64,000 bases of DNA, from positions 5,117,363 to 5,181,362 of the forward strand of contig NZ_CP036349.1 in NCBI RefSeq assembly GCF_007753265.1, in the 5' to 3' direction. The first letter of the stretch is position 1; every line of letters begins with the position of its first letter. Below are positions 19,078 to 28,068 of the stretch, piece after piece. Source of the stretch: Botrimarina mediterranea (GTDB taxonomy: Bacteria; Planctomycetota; Planctomycetia; Pirellulales; Lacipirellulaceae). The position numbers and the translations under genes were made by a program. The notes under the pieces were generated by a model. That model was not told where the DNA came from, did not search any database, and saw only the letters and a program-made list of their open reading frames with translations.

Positions 19078-22000
19078 TCACGCCCGCTGCGTCGCCGCTT
19101 CCTTCATCCGCTCCAACCACTCATCGCTCGGCGCCCCGTACGGCCGGAACTTCTCCGCTTGGCCCGTCTCGTCGTTGTAGAGCAGCGCGCGGTGCATCTG
19201 CAGGTCGCTGGCGGCGGGGCTGTCGATCAGGTGCGATGAGTCGGCCGCCGACATCTGCATCACCACCCGCAGCGCGAACTCGCGCATCGTTTGGCGGTCG
19301 AACAGCCGTCCGGCGCTGTTGTACGAGTCGCACCAGACGATCACATGGATGCCCAGCGCCGGGCCGTTCTTGAGGAGGTCGCCGAGCACCGCGTCGGGCT
19401 TCTTCGGTCCGTCGCTCGACATGCCGAAGCTGAAATCGTCTTCGCGCTTACGCAGTTCTCGGAAGCGACCCGCGTTGTGCAGCACGACATAGATCGGCGG
19501 GGGCGCAGGCGCGGAAGAGTCATCGAGCTTGGCCTCGCGCGCCGCTAGCTCTTCCGACAACTCGTTCATCGTCGCGGCGACGCCCGCTTGATCGACGATC
19601 TTCGCGTCGCCCGCCAGCGTGTCGCCGACGCGCTGCCAGACGCCCTCGGCTTCTTCGCCGGGACGCGAGCCGTCGAAGACGACCAGCCGGGCCGCCGGGT
19701 CGGCGGCGCCGAGCGAGACGACCGCCGTGGTCAGCATGCCGAGCGCCGCGCCCTCGTGGGGTCCGACGCACAACAGGTTGGCGCCGGGGTGGCGGCCTAA
19801 CTCGACCGAGGTGGGCGGCTTGATCGCCACCGCGGCGCCGATCCAGGCGTGCGGCGTGCGGCCCGGCTTGAGCGGCGGGGCGGCGCCCGTCAGCAACGCT
19901 TCGAGCGGCACGTTCTTCAGCGGGTCGGCCGGCGCGTCCCCCTCGAAGACGATCGCCTCGGGCCGCGGCAGATCGAGTTCGTGCCGGTGCTCGTCGATGC
20001 GGTCGAGCTTGCCCGCGCGCTCGCGGTCGGGGAGCCAGACGACCTGAAACGGCTCGTTGGCGGTCACCATGCCGTTCTGCGCGTTGTAGATCGCCTCGCC
20101 CGGGCGGCTGAGGAACCGCGCGGCCGTGTTGCGTTCGTCGCTGAGAATGAGGTGGGCGTCCGCCTCGCTGCACTCCAACGCCACGCGGATCGCGATCTGC
20201 CCGAGCGTGCTGCGAGCGATCGAGTAGGCGCCGGCGAGCGTCTGCGTGCCGAGGATCACATGCATGCCGAACGCCCGCCCCTGCCGCACTAAGCGGTCCA
20301 TCAGCAGCGAGGACTCTTGCGCGAGGCGGTCATCCTCAACGAACAGCTCTTGGAACTCGTCAACGATCAGCAGCACGCGCGGGACTTTTTCGTTGGGCCG
20401 CTTGAGCCGGTAGTCGGCGAGGTTCTGCACACCGGCGGAACGGAACTTCTCGCCGCGGACACGCAACTCTTCGTCGAGTCGCTCCAGCACGCTGAGGCCG
20501 AACTCGCGCTCGCTCTCGATCGCGATCACCCGCGCATGCGGCAAGCGGTGCGTGGCGTACGACTTGAACTCGACGCCCTTCTTAAAGTCGACAAGGTAGA
20601 ACTCCACCTCGTCGGGGCTGAAGTGCATCGCCGCGCTGGTCACGAGCGCATGAAGGAACGTCGATTTGCCCGAGCCCGTCTTACCGGCGACCAAGAGGTG
20701 TTGCGACGTGCCCTTACCGAGCCGCACGTACTGCAGGTTCTTCGCGCCCGCGCGGCCCACGGGGATACGCAGCTCGTCGCCGCACTTCTCGGTCCACATC
20801 TGCCCGGCTGGGGGCTCGACGATCGTGAACGGCACCTCGACGCGGACCGCGTCCTTCGCCGCCTGACCGGCGCGCTTGAGGACTTCGATCTCACGCTCGA
20901 TCGGCGGCTCGTTCGCTAACTCGAGCGGCAAGTGCTCGAGCGCCGGGCGCCGCCAGACGAACTGCCCGCCACCCCGCGTCTGAGGCTCCCAGTCGAGCCA
21001 CGCAGCGTTCTCTTTGATCTCATCGAGTCGAAAGTCGGTCGGCATGCGGACGCCGCTATCGACGCCCAGCAGCGTGTAAACGCCGCACCGTGGCCCGCCC
21101 GTCACGAGGCTCACCAAGCGCCGGCCGGCGAGCTCGCTGAAGTTATTCGGGAAGCCCGCCGCGACGACGACCTGAAACGGCTCGGCCACCTCGCCCGCTT
21201 GGGCGTTGTACTCGTGGATCGTCTCGTACTCGCTCCGCAGGTACTTCTGCAGCACGGTCTCCATGTGATTGGTGAGCCGTCCGAGTTGTTCCTCGATGTC
21301 ACGCGGCTGGCTCCAGATGCGGCCGTTGATGAGTTGCTCGTCGGCGTCCGCCAGGTGCATGAACGCCTGGAAGTTGTCGCCGAGACCCACCGGGTCGAGG
21401 ATCGTGAACCGCACCTTGCCCGGCGGCATCGCGGTGAGGAGGCGGAGCATCATCGCGCGCAGCAGCTCAACGCCCTGCTTGCGGCCCTCGCCGCCGGCGG
21501 TAACCAGCAGCGTCGGGTGCTCGGCGAGGTTCATCAGCGCCGGCGCCTCGAGCCGCGTCTCTGGCGGGCGGAGGCGCTCGTCTTCCGACAGGCCGTGCTC
21601 GATCTCGGCGAGGTCGATGACCGTCTTGCCGAACGCGATCGCCTCAGGCGGCTCGCTCGGCGGGCGCCAGCCCTCGGCCCCGTCGCCGGTCGGCTTGGTT
21701 GGGTAGTCGGTCGTTGCGAAGTCAGGGAAGAGCCGCTGGCACTCGGCGCGCATGTCGCGCAACTCGGCGCGGACGTCGTCGTAGCTGGTGAGCCAGCGCT
21801 CGAACAACTGTTGCCAACCCGCCTCGTACTCCTCCTCGATCGTCTTCACGTCGGCGGCGTAGTCGGCGTCGATCTGGGCGACGCGCCCGTCACGACGGGC
21901 CGTCAGTTCCGAGACGCTCGACGTGTTCTCTTGATGAAGGTCGGCGAGCGACGCCTCGTGGCGGTCGCGCATCTCGGCGAGCTTCGCCGGGAAGTGCTGC

Positions 22001-23118
22001 TGGATCTGCGTCAGCTCCGCCGCGCTCTGCGCCGCGGCTTCGTCGATCTTCCGCTTCGCCCGTTCGGCGGCGGCCTTCTGGTCGGCGTCGCGCCGCTCGC
22101 GCAGCTCGATCAACTCGCGCTTGGCGCGCAAGCCGCCGAGCGTGTTCGTCGCATAGAGCTTCTGCTCGGCGTCGCCAAGCGCCGCCTTGGCGCCGGCGAA
22201 GCCTTCCTCGGTCTGCTTGCGGGCCTTCGACGCCAAGGCGAGGTAAGTCGCCGCCGAAGCCATCGCGGCGGCGCCCACACCGATCGCGTAGACGCGCCAG
22301 TCGGCCCAGCCAAACATCGTCGCGGCGATTGGCAGCAGCGCGCCGAGCACCAAAAGAAACACACCGCCGGGGAGCGGCCCGCCGAGCAGCCGTGGCAGCC
22401 ACTGGTCATAGAGCGTTTGGGCGGCGTCGCGGGCGGCGTTGATCGCGGCGGCGAGATCCGCCTCGGCGGCGGCGCAGGTCGCGTCGTCAACCGCGGGTTT
22501 CTCGCCCTCCGCGGCGCCGATCTCCGTCTCGGGCGGAGCGACGCCGATCCGGTGCTCCGCTTGTCGAACGCCGCGACTGCGAGCGATCTCCACCGCTTCG
22601 GAGGCGATCGTGTCGAGTTCGCTGCGTAGCTGGGCCAAACGCTTCCGCAGGTCCTTCAACTTCTCCGGCGGCTTCTTTCGCGCCGCGTCGTAGAGTGTGA
22701 GGATCTCCCAGTTGGCTTCTTTCTTCTCGAGCTCCGCCTCCTTACGGACTCGCGCTGCGTAGGCCTCGGCCTTCGCGCGCCGCGACTTGTACTCGGCTTG
22801 AACGCGCGAGCGCTCGGCCTCGTACGAGGCGAGCAGCATCGACTTGCGGCCATCGGCGCCCGTGTCGATCCCTTCGCGCTCGACCCGGTTGGCCTCCTCG
22901 ACGTCGCGGCGTCGCTTGTTGCGCCGCAGGGCGGCTTCCTTCAGCGCCTGATCGCGCGCCCGGCCGATGCGTTCTTCTTCGACGTGCCGCTCGGTCGCCG
23001 CGCGCCGCAGCGCCGCCATCAGTTCGATCTGGCGATGGGTCGAGAGCAGCGACAAGAGGATTGGCTCGTTGTGAGTTGGGATGCGTTTTGGTGGTGCGTT
23101 GCAATTAGCCCCGGTCAT
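19078..23118 (-). CDS. FtsK/SpoIIIE-type ATPase, EssC/EccC-like motor of a type VII-like system
   Basis: 1346 residues if started at the ATG at 23118, which lies inside a family B palindrome; an ATG at 23019 or a non-ATG start between them is likelier to be native. Order: Ala/Glu/Arg-rich coiled coil (about 30-230), two membrane helices (about 245-300), a second coiled coil, then an FtsK domain with Walker A AGKTGSGKST (near 812) and Walker B RVLLIVDEF (near 917). A second P-loop-like domain (about 1100-1320) has CVGPHEGAALGM in place of Walker A and seems catalytically dead. This one-active-plus-degenerate layout matches the EssC/EccC secretion motor rather than DNA-pumping FtsK. No FHA domain is seen. 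It is the last gene of the cluster that begins at 24383. Confidence 0.85.
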   Translation of the reverse strand: MTGANCNAPPKRIPTHNEPILLSLLSTHRQIELMAALRRAATERHVEEERIGRARDQALKEAALRRNKRRRDVEEANRVEREGIDTGADGRKSMLLASYEAERSRVQAEYKSRRAKAEAYAARVRKEAELEKKEANWEILTLYDAARKKPPEKLKDLRKRLAQLRSELDTIASEAVEIARSRGVRQAEHRIGVAPPETEIGAAEGEKPAVDDATCAAAEADLAAAINAARDAAQTLYDQWLPRLLGGPLPGGVFLLVLGALLPIAATMFGWADWRVYAIGVGAAAMASAATYLALASKARKQTEEGFAGAKAALGDAEQKLYATNTLGGLRAKRELIELRERRDADQKAAAERAKRKIDEAAAQSAAELTQIQQHFPAKLAEMRDRHEASLADLHQENTSSVSELTARRDGRVAQIDADYAADVKTIEEEYEAGWQQLFERWLTSYDDVRAELRDMRAECQRLFPDFATTDYPTKPTGDGAEGWRPPSEPPEAIAFGKTVIDLAEIEHGLSEDERLRPPETRLEAPALMNLAEHPTLLVTAGGEGRKQGVELLRAMMLRLLTAMPPGKVRFTILDPVGLGDNFQAFMHLADADEQLINGRIWSQPRDIEEQLGRLTNHMETVLQKYLRSEYETIHEYNAQAGEVAEPFQVVVAAGFPNNFSELAGRRLVSLVTGGPRCGVYTLLGVDSGVRMPTDFRLDEIKENAAWLDWEPQTRGGGQFVWRRPALEHLPLELANEPPIEREIEVLKRAGQAAKDAVRVEVPFTIVEPPAGQMWTEKCGDELRIPVGRAGAKNLQYVRLGKGTSQHLLVAGKTGSGKSTFLHALVTSAAMHFSPDEVEFYLVDFKKGVEFKSYATHRLPHARVIAIESEREFGLSVLERLDEELRVRGEKFRSAGVQNLADYRLKRPNEKVPRVLLIVDEFQELFVEDDRLAQESSLLMDRLVRQGRAFGMHVILGTQTLAGAYSIARSTLGQIAIRVALECSEADAHLILSDERNTAARFLSRPGEAIYNAQNGMVTANEPFQVVWLPDRERAGKLDRIDEHRHELDLPRPEAIVFEGDAPADPLKNVPLEALLTGAAPPLKPGRTPHAWIGAAVAIKPPTSVELGRHPGANLLCVGPHEGAALGMLTTAVVSLGAADPAARLVVFDGSRPGEEAEGVWQRVGDTLAGDAKIVDQAGVAATMNELSEELAAREAKLDDSSAPAPPPIYVVLHNAGRFRELRKREDDFSFGMSSDGPKKPDAVLGDLLKNGPALGIHVIVWCDSYNSAGRLFDRQTMREFALRVVMQMSAADSSHLIDSPAASDLQMHRALLYNDETGQAEKFRPYGAPSDEWLERMKEAATQRA

Positions 23119-23131
23119 TGACCGGGGGCTA
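23104..23131. repeat. Palindrome family B
   Basis: 28-base version (one C fewer in one arm) that spans the annotated start of the FtsK-like gene, so the upstream start codon belongs to the repeat. Confidence 0.85.
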
Positions 23132-23188
23132 AATCGGCGTCGAGCGATCCGAGCACGCTACCAATTACTCTACCAGACCGCTAAGGAC

Positions 23189-23413
23189 TCACCCCTCCAG
23201 GTCGCGCTGCGCCTCCTGGAGAAGGTTGCGCATCCGGCCGATCGCGTCCAGCGCAGACTTTACAATCGGCGCCATCGGTTCAATGTGCTCCTTGAACACG
23301 GCGGCGGAGACCTCGTCGTTCCAGTCCTCGGACGCCTCTTCCCAGGCGGCGTGGAGCTCTTTCATGCCGCGGACGAGCCGGCTGGCGCCCGTGTCGAGGT
23401 CGCAGGTCTTCAT
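23189..23413 (-). CDS. Small helical protein, WXG100-like
   Basis: 74 residues. The predicted layout is a helix (LVRGMKELHAAWEEASED), a turn at Trp-Asn-Asp, then a long helix with F, I, V, L at heptad positions (EVSAAVFKEHIEPMAPIVKS and onward). This helix-W-x-D/G-helix hairpin is the plan of WXG100 (ESAT-6-like) proteins, but at 74 residues it is short and the WXG motif is WND, so membership is inference. Its ATG overlaps the stop of the upstream gene by four bases (23410-23413), implying translational coupling. The FtsK-like ATPase follows. Confidence 0.6.
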   Translation of the reverse strand: MKTCDLDTGASRLVRGMKELHAAWEEASEDWNDEVSAAVFKEHIEPMAPIVKSALDAIGRMRNLLQEAQRDLEG

Positions 23414-23991
23414 GGGTCGGCCCCGGTATCGGTTGGCGGCTTCTTTTCCGAAGTAGCGGCGGGCGGCGTCTCTTCGGCCGCCTCGCTGCTGGACTCACGA
23501 ACCGCCGGGCCGCCGACCGAGCCGCTGATGTACTTCTCCAGCGACATGATCGTGCGGTCGAGCATCGCGACGACGCGCGGCGTGTCGAGTTCGACCATCG
23601 ACCGCAGCTTGGCCATGCGGCCTTCGTACTCGTGCAGCTCGTGCCGGAGGGTGAACGCCCACTTGCGGACACGCTCCTGCTTCTCACGGCAGTACGCCAA
23701 GTGGGCTTCGGCCTTCTTGAGCGCCGCGCGCTCTTCGGCGCACGAGGGCTGTTCGTCGTTGATGGGGTACATCAAGCAGCGGTGCAGGTCGCTCTTCGCC
23801 TCGGTGACGCCGTCGTACGCCTTGCTGACGCGCATCTTCCAGTACGCGGGCCGGTCGTGCTCGACCCAATCCACCACCCGGCGGATCTCGCCGGCAAGCT
23901 CGTCGATCCCATCGTTGGACCGCTGCCCAAACTTCAACAGCTCGTCACGGACAAGCTGGATCGCGTCGAACGACCGGACCTGGGCGGGCAT
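23410..23991 (-). CDS. Coiled-coil protein of the type VII-like locus, function unknown
   Basis: 193 residues, almost wholly helical up to about residue 150, with a Trp-rich amphipathic segment (VVDWVEHDRPAYWKMRVSKA) and a Cys-containing hairpin (CLMYPINDEQPSCAEERAAL, then CREKQERVRKWAF). The C-terminal 40 residues are Pro/Ser/Thr/Glu-rich and likely disordered. There is no signal peptide or membrane helix. It may be a long helical-hairpin substrate or a chaperone/adaptor of the secretion motor; nothing in the sequence decides. The four-base overlap with the next gene ties it to the operon. Confidence 0.65.
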   Translation of the reverse strand: MPAQVRSFDAIQLVRDELLKFGQRSNDGIDELAGEIRRVVDWVEHDRPAYWKMRVSKAYDGVTEAKSDLHRCLMYPINDEQPSCAEERAALKKAEAHLAYCREKQERVRKWAFTLRHELHEYEGRMAKLRSMVELDTPRVVAMLDRTIMSLEKYISGSVGGPAVRESSSEAAEETPPAATSEKKPPTDTGADP

Positions 23992-24001
23992 AGGAGTGGG
24001 A

Positions 24002-24104
24002 GGGACGAGAGGTTAGGGACGGGGGACGAGGGAAAGACGAAGCTGATAGTCCGGGGGAGTACGCCACAAACTCCCTCGTCCCCCGTCCCTCAGCCCCTCG
24101 TCCC
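24002..24104. repeat. Palindrome family E (GGGACGAG...CTCGTCCC)
   Basis: Inverted repeat of GGGACGAGAGGTTAGGGACG and CCCCGTCCCTCAGCCCCTCG type between two genes of the type VII-like operon. Related copies at 30986, 33151 and 34105. Confidence 0.75.
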
Positions 24105-24110
24105 AAAGCG

Positions 24111-24383
24111 TCAGCGCTGCTGCAGATACTCCTCGATCCGTTCTGCTTTGCGGATCAGGAACGGGGCGTGTTCGTTGGTGACTTCGATGTAGCGCTTGAT
24201 CGCTTTGGCTTGCTGCTCGAAGTCCTCGACGAACTTCTTGTGCTCTTGGTCACGCCAGCTCGTGCCCAGGGCGTGCAGCTGTGCGCCGAGGGACGTCATG
24301 CGTTCCTCGAGCTCGCTGTTGAACCGCCGCAGGTTGTTGGCGAAGCGGCGCAGCTCGTTCGGGTCGACGATTGCTTGGGACAT
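24111..24383 (-). CDS. WXG100/ESAT-6-like protein
   Basis: 90 residues with two long amphipathic helices. Helix one is FANNLRRFNSELEERMTSLG with AQLHALG; the turn is SWRDQEHKKF, matching the W-x-G/D motif of WXG100 proteins followed by the conserved Phe; helix two is VEDFEQQAKAIKRYIEVTNE and ends with RIEEYLQQR. Length and symmetry match the family (about 90-100 residues). WXG100 proteins are substrates and structural partners of type VII secretion ATPases, exported as helical hairpins. The gene opens the cluster with the two helical proteins and the FtsK-like motor. No Shine-Dalgarno site is visible. Confidence 0.8.
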   Translation of the reverse strand: MSQAIVDPNELRRFANNLRRFNSELEERMTSLGAQLHALGTSWRDQEHKKFVEDFEQQAKAIKRYIEVTNEHAPFLIRKAERIEEYLQQR

Positions 24384-24501
24384 CGCGGGACGCGGGGGCT
24401 GGTGTAGTCGAGTGGGGAGCGGGTTCCGGGTCCACTCCGGGCGCTGACGCTTCCGGAGGAACTACGCTCGATTATACCACCACATCGACACGAGGCCCCG
24501 C

Positions 24502-27500
24502 TTACGCGGGCGTCGCGACGCCGGTCGAGGCGGCCATCATCGTTTCGCCCCTCGGCATGGGGGCTATTGCCGCCGGGCCCGCCGTGGCGAGCTTTTTCAC
24601 GACTTCGTCGCGGGACTCGACCAAGAGGTCGATCGTCCGGCGGATCTGCTCCTCGCTGTGCGCCGAGGTGACGAAGAACCGCAACCGGGCGGCGGCCTCT
24701 TCTACCGCGGGGTGGAGGATCGGCTGGACGTTGACTCCGCGCTCGAACATGGCCATCGACATCGCCAACGCCATCCGCGAGTCGCCGGTGATGATCGGCA
24801 CGATCGCCGTCCCCTTCGCCGGTCCCGTGTTGAAGCCCGCCTTCTTGGCGAGTGTCAGGAACAGCTCGGCGTTGGCGTGCAGCTTGGCGACACGCTCGGG
24901 CTCGGCGTCCAAGAGACGCAGCGCCGCGAGCGCCGCGCCGGTGTTCGCCGGCGACACGCCGCCGGAGAAGACGAATGTCGGCGCCGTGTACTTGAGGTAC
25001 TCGATGATCTCGCGCTTCGCGGCGATGTAACCGCCGCAGCTGCCGAGGCCCTTGCTGATGGTGCCCATCCAGAGATCGACCCGCGCGGGGTCGACGTTCC
25101 AGAACTCGCTCATGCCCCGGCCCGTGGGGCCCATGGTGCCGATCGAGTGGGCCTCGTCGATCATCAGGTACGTCTTGTGCTTCTCCTTCAGCTCGACGAA
25201 CGGTCGGATGTCGGCGTAGTCGCCGTCCATGCTGTAGACGCCCTCGATGACGATCAGCACCTTGCGGTACTCGTGACGGTACTGCTCGAGCAGCTTGCCG
25301 CACGCGACGGCGTCGTTGTGCGGGAAGGCCCGCCGCAGAGCGCCGGAGAGCTTGCAGCCCTGGATGATGCTGTTGTGCGCCAGCGCGTCGTGGAGAATCA
25401 GGTCGCCGGGGCCGAAGAGGTGGCCGATGACCGACTCGTTGGTGCAGTGGCCGCTCGCCATGACGATGGCGTCGTCCACGCCGATAAAGTCGGCGATTGC
25501 TTTCTCCAATTCGCGGTGGATCGTCTTCTCGCCCGACACGACGCGGCTCGCCGAGGTGCTCGCGCCGTACTGCTCGAGCGCTTGCTGCCCCGCGTCGATC
25601 ACCGACGGCTCGGCCGACATGCCGAGGTAGTTGTAGCTGCAGAAGTTGATGTACTTCTTGCCGCCGATCGTGGTGGTGTCGTTGGTGATCCCTTCGTGCT
25701 GCGTGAAGTAAGGGTTCTTCAGGCCCGAGGCGGTCGCCAGCTCCATCGTCTGTTTGAGACGGCGGTACTCGGCCGACTCGGCGAAGATGTAATCACTGGC
25801 GGCCACTTCCTTCTTCGCCTTCGGCGTGGGCGATCCATTGCCGGAGACGCGATTCGCTTGGCCCGCCGGGGTTGGCGGCGGGAGGGTCGAACCTCTGCTG
25901 GACTCCCCCACACGATTTCCTTCGGGGGCCGAGTCGTTTCCCTCGGGCAGATTCAGCAGCACCCGGACCTGCTTGACGACGTCGCGGCAGGTCTCCATCG
26001 AGAGGATGGCTTCTTCGTTGAAGCGGCCGCCGAACTCTTGCTCCAGCGCCGCGACGATCTCCATCCGCTCGAGCGAGTCGAGCCCCATGCCGGCGATGTC
26101 GGTGTCGAGCGACAGGTTCGCGGCGCGCTCTTGGGCGACGCTGCGGACGACGGCCATGACGCGATCGACGATGCCGTCGCTCGACGCGGCGGCGCCTGCG
26201 GAAGTAGCGACTTCAACCTTCGCTTGCGGCTTAGCGGGCGCCTTCACCACGGGAGCATCGTCGTGATCTCGACGGCGGCGCTCGCGGTGGACCTCGACCG
26301 AGCCATCGGTCTTGCCAACAGCGACGACTTCGAGCTCACCCGCTTCGTAGGCGATGCGGCTGGCGTGGCGCTGGATCTTGCCGCTGGAGGTCTTGGGGAT
26401 TGAGTTCGGCTTGATGAGCACCACTTCGCGCGGGCTCACCTCGTGAATCTTGCCGAGCTGGCTGCGGATCGCGGCGCAGACTTCGGCGAGGTCGGCGTCG
26501 CGGTCGCGCGGCGCCTCTTGAACGATGACGAGCTGCTCGGCGCCATCGACGCCCACCGACACCGCGGCGCCCGCGCCGACCGGCAGCGATTCGTGGGCCT
26601 CTTCGACCGTGCGCTCGATGTCCTGCGGGTAATGGTTAACGCCGCGGAGGATGATGAGGTCCTTGAGGCGGCCGTTGACGAACAACTCGGGCGTCCCATT
26701 GGCGCCAACATGGAAACAGCCGAGGTCGCCGGTGCGCATGAAGGGCCCGCGGCCGTCGGCCAGATGGGCGCCGAAGGTCTCGCGCGTCGCGTCCTCACGG
26801 CCCCAGTATCCTTGCGCGACGCTGGGCCCACGGACCCAGATCTCGCCGACGTTGCCCGGGAGTTGTTCGGCGAGCGTCTCGGGGTCGGTGATGACGACCT
26901 CTTGGTCGGGCGCACTGTGCCCCGAGCTGACCAACCGCACCGAACCCTCGGCGCCGGCTTCGACGGTCTCGGCGACGCCTTCGTTCATCTTGGCGGCGTC
27001 GAACGCGCGGATCGGCGGCGCGAGCCACTTGTCGCCGCCCGTGACCATCAGGGTCGCCTCGGCGAGGCCGTAGCACGGGTAGAACGCCTCGGGCCGGAAG
27101 CCGCACGGCGCGAACGCCTTGGTAAAGCGTTCGATCGTGTCGGCGCGGACGGGCTCGGCGCCGTTGAAGGCGATCTCCCACTGGCTGAGGTCGAGCGACT
27201 TCTTCTCGTCGGCGGTGATCCGTTCGACGCAGAGGTCGTAGGCGAAGTTGGGGCCGCCGCTGATCGACGCCCCTGTGTCGGACAACGCCCGCAGCCAGCG
27301 CAGCGGCTTCTGCAGGAAGTGGGTCGGCGTCATCACGTGCGTGGGCCGGCCGAAGTAGATCGGCTGGAGGATGCCGCCGATGAGGCCCATGTCGTGGTAG
27401 AGCGGCAGCCACGTGACGCCCATGCCGTCCGGCCGGGTCTGGTAAGACCGCGAGATCAGCTGGGTGTTGTGGAGCAGGTTGCCGTGGCTGACCATCACGC

Positions 27501-28068
27501 CCTTGGGCGCGCCGGTGCTGCCGGAGGTGTACTGGAGGAAGGCCAGTGTGAAGGGGTCGATCTCTGGATCGGTCCACTGAGCGGCCTCGGCCTCACCGAG
27601 CTCGCGGGTGCACTTCCACTCCAGCGCCGCGAGGTCGGGCGCGTCGGAGAAGACCGGCTCGATGCGGGCCAGGACGTCGTCGGTCGTCAGGCAGATCTGC
27701 GGCTGGCAGTCGCCGATGATCGAGCGGATGCGCTCGAGGTTGCGGTTCCGCCGCGGCGGGTAGGCGGGCACGGCGACGACGCCGGCGTAGAGGCAGCCGA
27801 AGAACGCCGCGATGAACTGCGGGCCCGACGGGTACAGCAAGAGGGCCTGCTGGCCCGCCATGCCGCGGCTCTGCAGGTAGCCGGCGATCGCCCGGGCGCG
27901 GGCGTCGAGCTGGGCGTAGGTCAGGTGCTCGCGCTGCTGCTCGCCATCGATGAGGAAGGTGAAAGCGCGCTGCTGACCCAGCGTGGTCGCCCGCTGACGC
28001 AGCAGGCCGACGAGGTCAACGATGTCGGGCGTGAGCCCGTAGTTGTACGTAGGATCGTAGTTCGACAC
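24502..28068 (-). CDS. Fatty acyl-AMP ligase - ACP - alpha-oxoamine synthase fusion
   Basis: 1188 residues in three parts. Residues about 10-590: adenylation domain of the fatty acyl-AMP ligase type, with QYTSGSTGAPKGVMVSHGN near 180 and RTGDLG; VAVPAYPPRRNRNLERI is typical of FAALs. Residues about 635-720: acyl carrier protein with GMGLDSLERMEI, the Ser near 662 being the phosphopantetheine site. Residues about 770-1165: PLP enzyme of the 8-amino-7-oxononanoate synthase/serine palmitoyltransferase group with YLGMSAEPSV, DEAHSIGTMGPTGRG and TISKGLGSCGGYIA (PLP Lys near 1003). Predicted chemistry: activate a fatty acid, load it on the ACP, then condense it with an amino acid with loss of CO2 to a 3-keto-amine, as in sphingoid or sulfonolipid bases. 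It precedes the type VII-like operon by 118 bases on the same strand. Confidence 0.9.
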   Translation of the reverse strand: MSNYDPTYNYGLTPDIVDLVGLLRQRATTLGQQRAFTFLIDGEQQREHLTYAQLDARARAIAGYLQSRGMAGQQALLLYPSGPQFIAAFFGCLYAGVVAVPAYPPRRNRNLERIRSIIGDCQPQICLTTDDVLARIEPVFSDAPDLAALEWKCTRELGEAEAAQWTDPEIDPFTLAFLQYTSGSTGAPKGVMVSHGNLLHNTQLISRSYQTRPDGMGVTWLPLYHDMGLIGGILQPIYFGRPTHVMTPTHFLQKPLRWLRALSDTGASISGGPNFAYDLCVERITADEKKSLDLSQWEIAFNGAEPVRADTIERFTKAFAPCGFRPEAFYPCYGLAEATLMVTGGDKWLAPPIRAFDAAKMNEGVAETVEAGAEGSVRLVSSGHSAPDQEVVITDPETLAEQLPGNVGEIWVRGPSVAQGYWGREDATRETFGAHLADGRGPFMRTGDLGCFHVGANGTPELFVNGRLKDLIILRGVNHYPQDIERTVEEAHESLPVGAGAAVSVGVDGAEQLVIVQEAPRDRDADLAEVCAAIRSQLGKIHEVSPREVVLIKPNSIPKTSSGKIQRHASRIAYEAGELEVVAVGKTDGSVEVHRERRRRDHDDAPVVKAPAKPQAKVEVATSAGAAASSDGIVDRVMAVVRSVAQERAANLSLDTDIAGMGLDSLERMEIVAALEQEFGGRFNEEAILSMETCRDVVKQVRVLLNLPEGNDSAPEGNRVGESSRGSTLPPPTPAGQANRVSGNGSPTPKAKKEVAASDYIFAESAEYRRLKQTMELATASGLKNPYFTQHEGITNDTTTIGGKKYINFCSYNYLGMSAEPSVIDAGQQALEQYGASTSASRVVSGEKTIHRELEKAIADFIGVDDAIVMASGHCTNESVIGHLFGPGDLILHDALAHNSIIQGCKLSGALRRAFPHNDAVACGKLLEQYRHEYRKVLIVIEGVYSMDGDYADIRPFVELKEKHKTYLMIDEAHSIGTMGPTGRGMSEFWNVDPARVDLWMGTISKGLGSCGGYIAAKREIIEYLKYTAPTFVFSGGVSPANTGAALAALRLLDAEPERVAKLHANAELFLTLAKKAGFNTGPAKGTAIVPIITGDSRMALAMSMAMFERGVNVQPILHPAVEEAAARLRFFVTSAHSEEQIRRTIDLLVESRDEVVKKLATAGPAAIAPMPRGETMMAASTGVATPA

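Noticed and set aside
20932-22629. 565-residue plus-strand frame opposite the FtsK-like gene
   Set aside because: Shadow of the coiled-coil part of the ATPase; composition is Arg/Leu/Val-rich with no motif.
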